A stretch of DNA of 23,047 nt from Chara braunii (lineage: Eukaryota > Streptophyta > Charophyceae > Charales > Characeae). Location: contig BFEA01000358.1 of NCBI GenBank assembly GCA_003427395.1, forward strand, positions 1,376,221-1,399,267, written 5' to 3'. This document shows positions 9,961 to 18,281 of this stretch, in pieces. Below the pieces are notes generated by a model. It did no database searches. It was not told the origin of the DNA and saw nothing but the letters and a program-made list of their open reading frames with translations. Position numbers and translations under genes: made by a program. Every line of letters starts with the position of its first letter. Within the stretch, counting starts at the first letter, position 1.

Positions 9961-10014
9961 CAACTCAGTGGGTACACCCATGAACTGTTGAAATGCAGAC
10001 CTGTGTTCGAATCC
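9961..10014 (+). other. tRNA-like segment with A- and B-box words (possible SINE head)
   Basis: CAACTCAGTGG at 9961-9971 resembles the D-arm/A box (…GCTCAGTGG), and TGTTCGAATCC at 10004-10014 is a close match to the T-loop/B box (GGTTCGANTCC). The 43-base centre-to-centre spacing is right for a tRNA. A weak anticodon-like stem CTGT/GCAG lies between them. No acceptor stem can be drawn, so this is not a functional tRNA. It may be a decayed tRNA-derived SINE head with an internal RNA polymerase III promoter, or a chance match. Confidence 0.35.
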
Positions 10015-10090
10015 AAATGATGGAACGTGATGAGTAAAACCAATAATTCTGACTTGCCCCGGGCCATTTCGCAAGGCCGCGGGTTGTTGC

Positions 10091-10110
10091 GAGATGTGTC
10101 CTTCGGGACA
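10091..10110. other. hairpin with UUCG-type tetraloop
   Basis: ATGTGTCC, TTCG, GGACACAT: eight perfect pairs closed by C(UUCG)G, the exceptionally stable RNA tetraloop. It lies about 75 bases downstream of the tRNA-like segment, in a region with diverged repeats. Confidence 0.6.
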
Positions 10111-10545
10111 CATGTTAAGAATTGGAACGATACAGGGAAGAGTAGCATAGCCCTTGCGCAAGGATGTTATTGCGGGAAGGACCTTTGGGGAAGATTTGTT
10201 ACGTCGAGAAGATCCACATGGCCCCGACGTAAGGGTGACACGTGAAAAGGGGCCCGGGAATGAACCCGGACGTGAACCAGGTGAGGTGCGTGCGGGGAGA
10301 GAGATTGCCATGCACAGGTCTCTCAGGACATCCGTAAGAATCGGATTGATACGGGAGAGATCTGCCAGCACGCTGCGTAAGGCCGACATGTGTAAATCCG
10401 GGGATGAACCCGGACGTGATGCAAGGCAGGCGCGTCCAAGAAGGGCAAGGGCCAAAGGACGGAAGACCTTTGGAAGTGCCGCCGGGTATCGTCCCGGTCA
10501 AGTCCTTCGGAGCGTCTAAAAGAAATTGGAATGATACGAAGAAGG
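10099..10545. repeat. diverged internal repeats
   Basis: Recurring words include TCCTTCGG followed about 15-20 bases later by AAGAATTGGAACGATAC (10,118 and 10,520; a weaker form, AAGAATCGGATTGATAC, near 10,336), and GATGAACCCGGACGTG (about 10,260 and 10,403, again near 11,410). Spacings vary (about 145-400 bases), so these are old, rearranged duplications and not a clean tandem array. No protein reading frame is consistent with them. Confidence 0.5.
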
Positions 10546-10559
10546 CTTGCGTGACCCAT

Positions 10560-11625
10560 GTACGGGAATGGGAGTACTCAGGCTAGCTGGGCCATGGGGG
10601 TATCTGGCCGACATCTGGCTCCGCATGCCATCGGAACCTGTTCGAGGATACTAAACTCGCAATGGTTGCGGGACCGTGCGCCGCGATGACTGGGCTAACC
10701 GGAGAAAAACTGTGCAGACAGGGGAGGCCGGGAGGTACCTAGACTCGGGCGGCGCCAGGTGCGCTTGGTAGGGGGACGACGGGTAGCGGTAGGCCAAAGG
10801 CAGGGCCGATATCGGTCATGGCGGGCAGAGGCGCTGGCCAGTCAGCGTTACGAAGTGGGCGAGCGATAGCGCAGCGGGCAGAGGTGCGCTATGAGAGCGA
10901 GGGCGAAGCAAGGAAGGGAGCCCGTGAACTTGGAAGGGAAGATGCGCAGGATACATGCGCGGTGGGGATGGAAGAAAGAGTCAAACTGATGGGGGAATGT
11001 GGCTCATCCGGCCCTTGCCGGAGTCAAGCGAGGGAAGGGTCGCCCTTGGGGTTTAGATAACGGGCGATCCTGAATGTGAAGTTAGTTTCAGTAATCGGTT
11101 AGTGGAACTGAAGGAGGAGAGGAGATTAGGTGCGTCAGGCTATGGTGGAAGGAGGGTGAGCGGGAGAGGAAGTTCGGTTAGCTCGGCGATCTCTCGGCCG
11201 TTTTTGGTGACCTGAGATCCGAGATCGGGGTTTTAGTCCCTGACGAACCCGATAGGTAAGGCTGCTCGCGAAAGTAAACGGAAGCAAAAGGGGAAGACGA
11301 GCGTTGTGGAGGAAAACGAGAGGGCTATAAGGGCGCTATCGGGCGACAACGGGGGAGGCAGGTGAAGACGTAGCATACCACGTAGCGACGGGTTGGGCGA
11401 GGAGGTTCGGATGAACCCGGACCGGTTCCCGCGTTAGGTACGTGCGGGGTGAAGGAGAACAGCCAGCGGAGTGGTGGAAACGAGGCAACGCGTCTAGACG
11501 GGGGCCCATCCAGGTGCATTCGGGCATGCAAACAAAGGTGGGGAGTAAGGCAAAAAGAAAAAAGAAAAAAAATAAATAAATAAAGGCGCGAAGTCGCGCT
11601 GGATACATGCGACGAAGAGGGGAAG
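10560..11625. other. non-coding, GC-rich, no gene recognised
   Basis: There is no convincing ORF on either strand. The largest open frames (80-108 codons) are low-complexity and lack motifs. A small stem TCCGG/CCGGA lies at 11,007-11,022, and a run of A/AAAT (about 11,552-11,585) follows. Confidence 0.45.
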
Positions 11626-11630
11626 CGACC

Positions 11631-12010
11631 ATGGCGGAAGGAAAAGCGCATTGCTCACTCGATCCTTATCGGAATCGAGTGAATGAAAGTAGGAGGTTAC
11701 GGTTTTTAGGTGGGACGAGAGTGTTGGTAGGGGAAAAGATAGAAAAGAAAGTAGGTGCGCGGAGTGTTGGCGAGAGAATGGTTATGGCAGATGGCAAAAA
11801 CACATAGTATGCTCGATTCCCTACGGAATCGGGCGAACCAGGATGCGAACTGGGGATTTTGAGGCAGTGCGATTCGTTTGGCGAGCTTAGTTTGGCAGTT
11901 GGGGCGACGTCTAAGGAGCTAAAGCAGAAGGGGGTAGCGTGGGAAGGAGAACGACCATAGTCATGGCGGGAGCGAGAAAATGTATGACCCATCGTTCCTT
12001 GATGGGAAGC
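11631..12010. repeat. three diverged units: ATGGCRG word followed by a hairpin
   Basis: ATGGCGG or ATGGCAG starts at 11,631, 11,784 and 11,963. In each case an A/G-rich stretch follows and a stem-loop begins about 24-27 bases downstream: TCACTCGAT/ATCGAGTGA (11,655-11,682), GCTCGATTCC/GGAATCGGGC (11,811-11,834, one G-T pair) and CCCATC/GATGGG (11,988-12,006). Stems differ in sequence between units but stay paired. A similar stem at 11,007-11,022 may be a fourth, more diverged member. Confidence 0.55.
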
Positions 12011-13560
12011 GACCGCGTAAGGATGTTTAATCGGGTATATTGACAGGGCGAACTCGTTGAAGATGTCGGGTTAGTGAGAAGGTTAGTAGATTAGGAGTTA
12101 GTGAGGAAACAGAGTGCGCAGAGGTATCCGGATAGTCGGGTATAGGGGGGGGACGATTCATACCCGATTTGTGAAGGGATCGGGGTAACCGAATGTCGAA
12201 ATCGGGGTCTTTGAAGCGGGCGATTTTTGAATCGTTGTTAGTTTTAGTGATATGTCAATAGGAATGGAGTTAGAAGAGAGAGTGAATTTAGGCTGAAAAG
12301 TGAGTCAGATACATTTAGTAGGGAGAAGAGTCGTGGGGAAAAAAAATTGGTCGTACGCACCCGCTCTGCGAGGGATTTTGGCATTTTAAAAGCCAAATTT
12401 GTACTTCCCAGGAGGGCGGATCAAGTAATATGTGTAGTTTCAGTAGTGGGGAAATAAGCCAAGAAGAGTACCCCCTGTACCCCGCCGCATAAGATGAGTA
12501 GAAGGGAGAGTGTATCTCTCCGAGCTCTAGCGGGAGATTCTCTCTCAACTCGCACGTTCGGTGAGCCGCGGGGGTCGGCTATAGCCGCGCGCATCGAAGG
12601 CTGGCGGAGGGGTTTTATGGGTAATTCCGCTAACGAATGATACCTCAACCTGCTAAATAGCTACGCGGTGACTTTTCCTTGTGACCAGCTTCTCAGGGGG
12701 ACTGTTGGATGATCAGACAACAGAAGAACAAGGGGCGGACAGCTTGAAAGATCTGTGATCTCGTTATTAAGTGCCATGGGGGTCCGGTTACTACGGCATA
12801 CTGATTGCTGACTGCCGCATGCCACTGACACACGGCTGCTGCGCATAGCACCATACAGCTTTGACTGCGGCTGCGTTTGCTGACCGCTGCATACCACAGT
12901 GTTATTGGTGACTGCGATACAACAGTTGTTGGCATCAAGTGCTGCTGCTACGAGCCATGCACAGGCTACCTCTACGGGTTGTTGATTGGATATGGGCGGA
13001 CTGTGACCGCTGTTTGACTGTGGCCTAGGGGCTGGCTACCGCTGTATGCTGCTGGTGGTGACAGCTGCTGCGGCTGGACGCTGGAACGGTTGTTGGTGAT
13101 TGCTGCTGCTGCTGGGGACCGTCGTTGAGCATTGCTGCAGTGCCTAAGGGTTGTGACAGGCGGTTGTACGGCTGCAGTTGAGCTGAGGAGGTGTTGAGGC
13201 TCAAGGGGATGATCAGGCTGGACAAGTAAGGGGTCAGTGCTGCAATTTGGGAGGTTGTCAGGGGATTTGATTTCGGCAGTTCAATGTCAGAGTTGACCAA
13301 GCGGTTACTTTCTGGCTGCCATTGCGGGGCCCTCAGACGCTTGAAGGAAACAAGGCTCTCTTGCGCGAGTTTGAGTGCACCTCTCTTGTATCTGAGAGAC
13401 TTAATGACTCTTTTTTCTACCCTTCTTACTCTGAGTCTAGTCTGTTGGTTCTGACAGGAAGGCGGCAGGCGGGATTGCAACCCGTAGGACCGCAGCAAGA
13501 CACTGTGAGGAGTCCCCCCACCAATTGCGGGAGCTCTGCCGGAACTCAGGAGGAGTTCTA
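12011..13560. other. non-coding or unrecognised; weak repeats
   Basis: TTTGGC/GCCAAA (near 12,374-12,396) and GGAGAG/CTCTCC (near 12,500) are short stems. A word TTGCTGACYGCYGCATRCCA occurs at about 12,805 and 12,877, 72 bases apart. 13,030-13,130 is CTG-rich. The minus-strand frame 13,498-13,025 (157 codons) ends in a Gln-rich tract and has no motif I recognise; I do not call it a gene. Confidence 0.4.
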
Positions 13561-13844
13561 GAGGCAGAGAACTGACAGGTATCTATTGTTTTTCCCTCTA
13601 TAAACCCAGTTATAACCCCTATTTGTATCTCTCATTGCATTGTTGACTGAATATATGAAGTGCAACCTTACCTTATTTTTTGGTTTGACTTTCAGGACAC
13701 TGAACAAGACTAAGTAAAAGAATGTCTGTTTAAGTTTCAGTTTCAGCTTTGTTGACTGCATGAAAGCAAATTGTTAGAAGGAACTGCATCTGGGGGAAAG
13801 GCAGGATGGGGGTATGATTTGCATGATGGTTGACGGGCCGTTAA

Positions 13845-14785
13845 GGCTGGGGAGTCCCCATAAGTTTGGGGAACCCCACTGCTTTGTTTTATTTTGGTTT
13901 TGCATGGAGAAGTCAAACCCTTCTATAAGTTTAGGGGGTTTGGTTATTCTGAAGGCTGGGATGTCCCCATAAGTTTGGGGAGACCCAGTGATATGGTTTG
14001 CATGGAGAGTCAGGCTGTTCTGTAAGTTCAGGTGGCCTGATTGCTCTGACTTGTGAGGGGTTTGACTATGCTTGATTTTCAAGGACTCAGGGCGCTCAAT
14101 AAGCTTTGGTGCCTTGGGTTGCTTTGTTTTCATTGAGATTTTACTTGTTTTCTTTGGTTTCTGAACGAGGAGACCGAGATGTTCTGTAAGTTCAGGTGTC
14201 TCGGTCTCTTCCTGCTCTTTATTTTGAAGAATTAATCTTGGCAAAGAGGCAGACCCTTCTGTAAGTTCAGGGGGGTTGACTCGATGCCACACACATAATG
14301 ACTCAGACAGAAACGAATCTGACAGAGAGTTAAGACCCTTCTGTAAGTTCAGGGGGTCCGGCTCAAAGCCTCGCACATGTTGGAACCCAATGATTATAAC
14401 TTGGCTGTACTTCATTACTACTCTATCTAAGAACGAGTTAATCAGACTGTTCTATAAGCTTAGGTGGTCTGACTATAGTCGTATCACAACTTGAAGAAAG
14501 TACAAGTAAGAATAAAATTAATGGTAAACTGGGGCAGGTTGAACTTAAGTTAGTTCAGTCATATGCAACCTTAGAAGACAAAGGTAAATATAAGTACATA
14601 TAACTTGGATACTTTAAACAGTCCAGGGCGACTAGAATGGTTTAGTCATGTGCCCAAAGAAGAGAAAAGTAGTTGTGCCCTCTGTTTGTGCATATTTGGC
14701 CAAGTCAGAACGCTCTATAAGTTTAGGTATTCTGACTCTAGGCCTGGCTAAGTTGAGTTGTTCTGTAAGTTCAGGCGGTCTAACC
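13845..14785. repeat. array of twelve hairpins with conserved TAAGYT loop
   Basis: Twelve stem-loops share the loop TAAGTT or TAAGCT but have different stems. Loops start at 13,861; 13,925; 13,970; 14,023; 14,100; 14,187; 14,262; 14,344; 14,455; 14,546; 14,718; 14,766. The inner stem directly flanking the loop is complementary in all twelve: CTG/CAG five times, CTA/TAG three times, CCCCA/TGGGG twice, CAA/TTG once, and ACT/AGT once. Most have an outer stem too: CAAACCC/GGGTTTG (13,914-13,942), CTGGG/CCCAG (13,956-13,988), TCAGGC/GCCTGA (14,010-14,040), GAGACCGAGA/TCTCGGTCTC (14,170-14,208), GACCC/GGGTC (14,334-14,358), TCAGAC/GTCTGA (14,442-14,472), GTCAGAA/TTCTGAC (14,704-14,736). The last copy has a weak outer stem. 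Spacers of about 30-170 bases are mostly unique, but the first pair of hairpins and its spacer look duplicated as the second pair. Confidence 0.85.
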
Positions 14786-15080
14786 TATGCCTAATGTAAG
14801 CCGGGTATAAAAGGTTAAATCATTGAGAGATCATGAACTATTGTTTGTTCAGGTTGACTTTGGGATGATGAGAATACTTATGTTTGTGGTTTGACCTGCA
14901 TGTGACTGAGTGAGGCTACTACTTAGTCTGAGTTTCAGTTTGATAGGTAGTTGCTTTAGTCGCTCGCCACGTGCTAGAGTCATAGGAGTTAGTTTTAATT
15001 CCTGCATTTTTTACTTAGATCTATTATCGCATTTTCTGGGATCTTTTGTTATACTTGGCCTTGTATAAATCTTGGCAAGC
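14786..15080. other. spacer between the two structured arrays
   Basis: AT-rich DNA without a gene. A GAAC/GTTC stem (14,835-14,851) and repeated AGTCTGAGT/TTAGTC-like words resemble the arrays on either side, but no further TAAGYT loop is present. Confidence 0.45.
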
Positions 15081-15600
15081 TACTTTCTCTACGGGAAGCG
15101 CTGCCGAAATTTCTACAAATCCAAAGAGTTAGTCCAAACTTGACTTGTCTTTCTGACTTAGTAAAAATATGGGAAGCCTCCTTTTCTAAAGGGAGTGCTG
15201 CCAAAATTTTTGCTAATTCAGGGAGTTAGTCAAAAGTTTGGTTTATCAAAGTCTGACTTGTCTTTTCATTATATCTGACTTAGTGAAAACCCGAAAAACC
15301 TCCATTTCTAAAGAGAGTGCTGCCCAAATTTTTACTAATTCAAGGAGTTAGTCAAATTTCTGACTTCTCAAAGTTCAACTTGTCTAGATTTCATATATGG
15401 CTTAGTAAAATTCTAGGAAGTCTCCTTTTCTAAAGGGAGTGATGCCCAAATTTTTGCTAAGCAAGGGAGTTAAACAAAATTGGACTTTGGAGAGTCAAGG
15501 GTTATTTCTGATTTCATATTTGGGTTTATATAAATTCTGAGAGGGCATTTTTCTTACGGGAAGCGCTGCCGAAATTTTCCTGTTTTCAGAGGAGTTAGAT
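15081..15600. repeat. five tandem units of about 120 bp, each a long nested hairpin
   Basis: The core GGGAGTGCTGCCNAAATTTT recurs near 15,093; 15,191; 15,313; 15,435; 15,558 (spacings about 98, 122, 122, 123) and is followed by GGAGTTAGT-like words. Each unit folds. The centre is CCTTT-tct-AAAGG in the second and fourth units, followed outward by AGC/GCT-type pairs and an A-rich/T-rich stem. The outer arms change with the unit: TTGTATAAAT/ATTTCTACAA in the first, TTAGTAAAAAT/ATTTTTGCTAA in the second, TTAGTGAAAA/TTTTTACTAA in the third, GCTTAGTAAAATT/AATTTTTGCTAAGC (one bulge) in the fourth. Arms therefore diverge together and stay paired. There is no open reading frame through the array. Confidence 0.75.
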
Positions 15601-16297
15601 TATTTTCGACAGGTGGCGCTAGAGAGTATTATAAGGAGGTGTGCTATGGAGGTTTATCCCCCATATGCTGATGATTTAGCCTGGGCACTTGACCTATCTT
15701 GTGTTACAGGTCCTTTGGGTTGTCTTATTCAAGGTCAAGACTAGATTCAGCTTGATTCCTTGAGGATCATTATCTGTTATCACTGATAACAGGTCGGTTG
15801 CCGATCCATCGGTTTACGACTCAATTCCAACTCACCGTCCACACTCAACCTAAAAGGCTTTAGCCCTAGTGATTTTTTATTGTTTCATTAAGGTTTCACC
15901 CGGACTTTTATCGAATGACCATTTAATAAAGGTACTGAGTATTTAATTAAGGTGTGGTTGGACAGGAGGTTGGGGCTTGCATGGTTAAGGCGAGGGGTAT
16001 GAGTGTTGAAGATGGTTGGGGTTGACTCCGTGTAATACGTGGGCTATTGATTGACTCGTTAATGTGATTCACAGATATGTGCTATGAATCAAATTCTGGA
16101 TATGATTGTCTGCGATCACATATATACGTATGGTTGTGAGGAACCCCAATGAGACTGTGAGAAGTGATCGTCACATACTTCCCCTTTTTTTATTATATAT
16201 ATGTATATATATGGGTATACTTGGGATGAATACTTGCATTGGCTGAAGGGCCCCGTACTAAAAGCCTGCTCAGGGGTTAAGACTGAGAGACCCAGGG
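15601..16297. other. non-coding, with scattered stem-loops and an AT run
   Basis: CTGTTATC-ACT-GATAACAG (15,774-15,792) is a perfect 8-bp hairpin with a three-base loop. TGATTCA/TGAATCA (16,065-16,091) is another. TATATATATG repeats lie at about 16,190-16,213. I see no gene. Confidence 0.5.
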
Positions 16298-16400
16298 ATG
16301 ACCTCTCCGTTTATTTTTGCTTTGCTTCTTGAGAATTTTCTTAGTCGGACATTGGTCCTGGGCCGGGATTCGAGGTCCTTGTCCAGGACTTCCCAAGCCC

Positions 16401-16441
16401 TAGGCTCTGCAGGGGAGGGATTTTCTCTCGCGCAGAGCCTA
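16401..16441. other. 10-bp perfect stem-loop
   Basis: TAGGCTCTGC (16,401-16,410) pairs perfectly with GCAGAGCCTA (16,432-16,441) around a 21-base loop. It sits inside a 79-codon plus-strand open frame (16,298-16,537) that I do not believe is a gene. An N is present at 16,517. Confidence 0.5.
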
Positions 16442-16521
16442 TTTGCCTTGCCTACCGAGACGCTCAGACCAAAGGCCGGAGGTCTCGCGGCGGCTGCACG
16501 GCTATTCCTTCAGCCANGCAA

Positions 16522-16606
16522 TGTCGTGAAGGATTAGACCCTCACGACACTTCGAGTCTAACACTTGAGTGTCATAAGCGGTACTCGGATCCACGAGGGA
16601 CCGCTT
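16522..16606. other. three consecutive stems, two of them mutually exclusive
   Basis: TGTCGTGA/TCACGACA (16,522-16,549), GACACT/AGTGTC (16,546-16,573) and AAGCGGT/ACCGCTT (16,576-16,606) are all perfect. The first two share bases 16,546-16,549, so only one of them can form at a time. No adjacent coding region supports a switch function. Confidence 0.45.
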
Positions 16607-17290
16607 GATTATGGGCACTACATAGTACGCCATCATTAAGATTGCTTGCGTACGCCTACATTACGAGTCGATATGAGTAGGCCCTGCGCCCACGCGGTTT
16701 TATACTATATCTCGCGCGCGACGCCTATTTGTTTTCCGCACCGGAAAATTATGGGTTGGCTACCGAGGGGCTAGGAGCGTTGTCGCGTTGTTTATGTTGG
16801 TTTGTTTTGTGTGTGTGTGTTTTATTTTTTTGTGTTTATAGAGTGGTGTGCGCGTGGTGTGTGTGATGCGTCCTAGTCGATCGGCGACGAGTCGTGCTTG
16901 GGACCTCAGCCCCCCAAGATGGCGGTTCGCGTGCGGGTCCGATAGGGGCGTATTACCGCGCGTACCCCCCTATGCTACAGCGAACGAGAAACGCCCCCGG
17001 CTGGTCCACCTCTGCGATTGCAGCTGATTAGCTTTCGTACTGTGGACTGGTAGCTCGGCGGGGATACGCCCACCGGAGGGAGGTAACAACTCCCGTAACG
17101 TGGAGGTAAGTCGTGCCTCGCGTAGGCCCTATCCTGTCGTAGGGGCTCGCGAGACGTATGGCTGGCACACTCGGCCGGAGCGGCTTGCAGAAGCTCCATG
17201 TATATTCGCGACGAAGGATATAAACCAACTCCTGCGTGACACGGCCGGGAGGGTCCCGCGCTGCCCTGGTGCGGTGCCGGACCGATGCGC
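16607..17290. other. non-coding, GT-rich patch and a strong GC hairpin
   Basis: GTGTGTGT-type sequence occurs at about 16,807-16,865. At 17,117-17,153 CTCGCG/CGCGAG encloses CCCTA/TAGGG with a two-on-one internal mismatch. The minus-strand frame 17,379-16,975 is open for 134 codons but is low-complexity at its start (poly-Gly from the C run) and has no motif. No gene is called. Confidence 0.4.
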
Positions 17291-17296
17291 CCGACA

Positions 17297-17500
17297 GCGG
17301 CACTTGCTGGAAACTGGGTCCAGCCTCCCATGAATATCGTTAATAGAGCACCAGCCAGCCCCCCCCCCCCCCCCCCCACTCTCTTTCTCTCTCTCTCTTA
17401 CACACACACACACATTCTGTTGTCTATTGGTGGGGAGCGGCACCTGCCAGAAACTGGGTCCAGCATCCTATGAACATTAGCACCAGCCGGACCCCCGGCA
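17297..17500 (-). repeat. two tandem copies of the GCTGG/CCAATAGA repeat family, minus orientation
   Basis: Copies start at GCGGCAC, 17,297 and 17,437 (140-base period), and continue GCYRGAAACTGGGTCCAGC, then CCYATGAAYAT and AGCACCAGCC. They are joined by C19 (17,359-17,377), a CT run, a CA run and TGTCTATTGGTGGGG. Read on the minus strand they match the plus-strand units at 8.37-8.86 kb (GCTGGACCC…CAGCAAGTG…CCCCACCAATAGAC). This establishes one dispersed family in both orientations. Confidence 0.85.
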
Positions 17501-17858
17501 CAGCACTTTTCGAGTTGTGTACAGAGAATATAGCAAAACATATGCACACCATAATCACTACCTCACCATTCCCCAACAGCATCAACAAACGAACTACGGG
17601 CTGTGCACCAGTGCCCGCACGGTAAGTCAATAAGGTCCCGTCCCTGCAAAACCTCTGGAATGTCAGGGCGCTCGGGGGTCTGGTCCCACCTACGCCCGTT
17701 GAGTTGAGAAACCTCAACGGTGTGACACCATTTACCGCATTTTTTAAATCCGAAAAATGCATTTCAGATTTATTCGTAGCAGTTTTTATTCATTTTAAGA
17801 AAATGATGCCAAAATAGTGGTTTCTGTCGAGGATTCTGCGTATCTTGAAGTTCCATAT

Positions 17859-17980
17859 GGGCCTCGCTGCACTACTCTTGAAATGTGCAAAACGAGAGTG
17901 AATCTTCCCCTAGAATATGGAAAGATGCACTGCCATGATTTTTGTCTTTTGTGCATGTCCAGAGTAGTGCAGCGAGGCCC
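17859..17980. other. long hairpin, 20-bp perfect arms extended to about 34 pairs
   Basis: GGGCCTCGCTGCACTACTCT (17,859-17,878) is the exact reverse complement of 17,961-17,980. Further in, GA/TC and a 10-bp stretch ATGTGCAAAA/TTTTGTGCAT (two G-U pairs) extend the stem, with only two mismatches between. The terminal loop is about 54 bases. The outline resembles a plant miRNA or siRNA precursor, or a MITE. A diverged copy of the right arm lies at about 18,077-18,108. Confidence 0.7.
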
Positions 17981-18238
17981 CAGGATGTGGAAACACGAGG
18001 ACTTCGAAGTGGGTCCAAAGAGCAATGAATATAGGCAAGAACACGGAAACCTACCTCGACTTTCTTTTTTCTTTTGTTTGTGCATGTGGTGAGCAACGGA
18101 GCAAGGCCTTATAGAGCCCACGCACGACAGTTACGGATTTCATTGCACTGACGAAGTGCCTGACACAGTATACGAGAAACGGGGAACAGCAGACGGCGAC
18201 TAAAAATCCCAAAAATCGCAAAATTTCTCATCGACCAT

Positions 18239-18281
18239 GTTGAGAAACCTACCCTCGACCGTGGAGGGTAGCTTTCTCAAC
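18239..18281. other. 18-bp hairpin, 7-base loop
   Basis: GTTGAGAAACCTACCCTC pairs with GAGGGTAGCTTTCTCAAC with a single mismatch around GACCGTG. The outer word GTTGAGAAA is shared with the palindromes at 17,699 and 18,508, so all three belong to one sequence family. Confidence 0.65.

Noticed and set aside
9961-10034. Functional tRNA gene
   Set aside because: D- and T-loop words are present, but no acceptor stem and only a weak anticodon stem can be drawn.
13025-13498. Minus-strand 157-codon frame
   Set aside because: No motif, ends in a Gln tract derived from a CTG repeat, and no promoter or homologous neighbour; kept only as a remark.
13774-14415. Minus-strand 213-codon frame as a protein gene with P-E-L-T-E repeats
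   Set aside because: The repeat occurs in all three phases of the frame and is explained by the DNA hairpin loops; no known domain, and codon content follows the repeats.
13845-14785. GTAAGT in several loops as splice donors, with TTCAG as an acceptor
   Set aside because: The donor-like and acceptor-like words are ten bases apart, other copies have ATAAGT, and there is no exon on either side.
13845-15600. CRISPR array
   Set aside because: The repeated part is only about 12-20 bases, imperfect and with variable spacing and stems; spacers are not uniform, no cas genes, and the host is eukaryotic.
17028-17379. Minus-strand frames near 17.0-17.4 kb
   Set aside because: They run through the C and CT repeats and GC-rich hairpin DNA and carry no recognisable domain.
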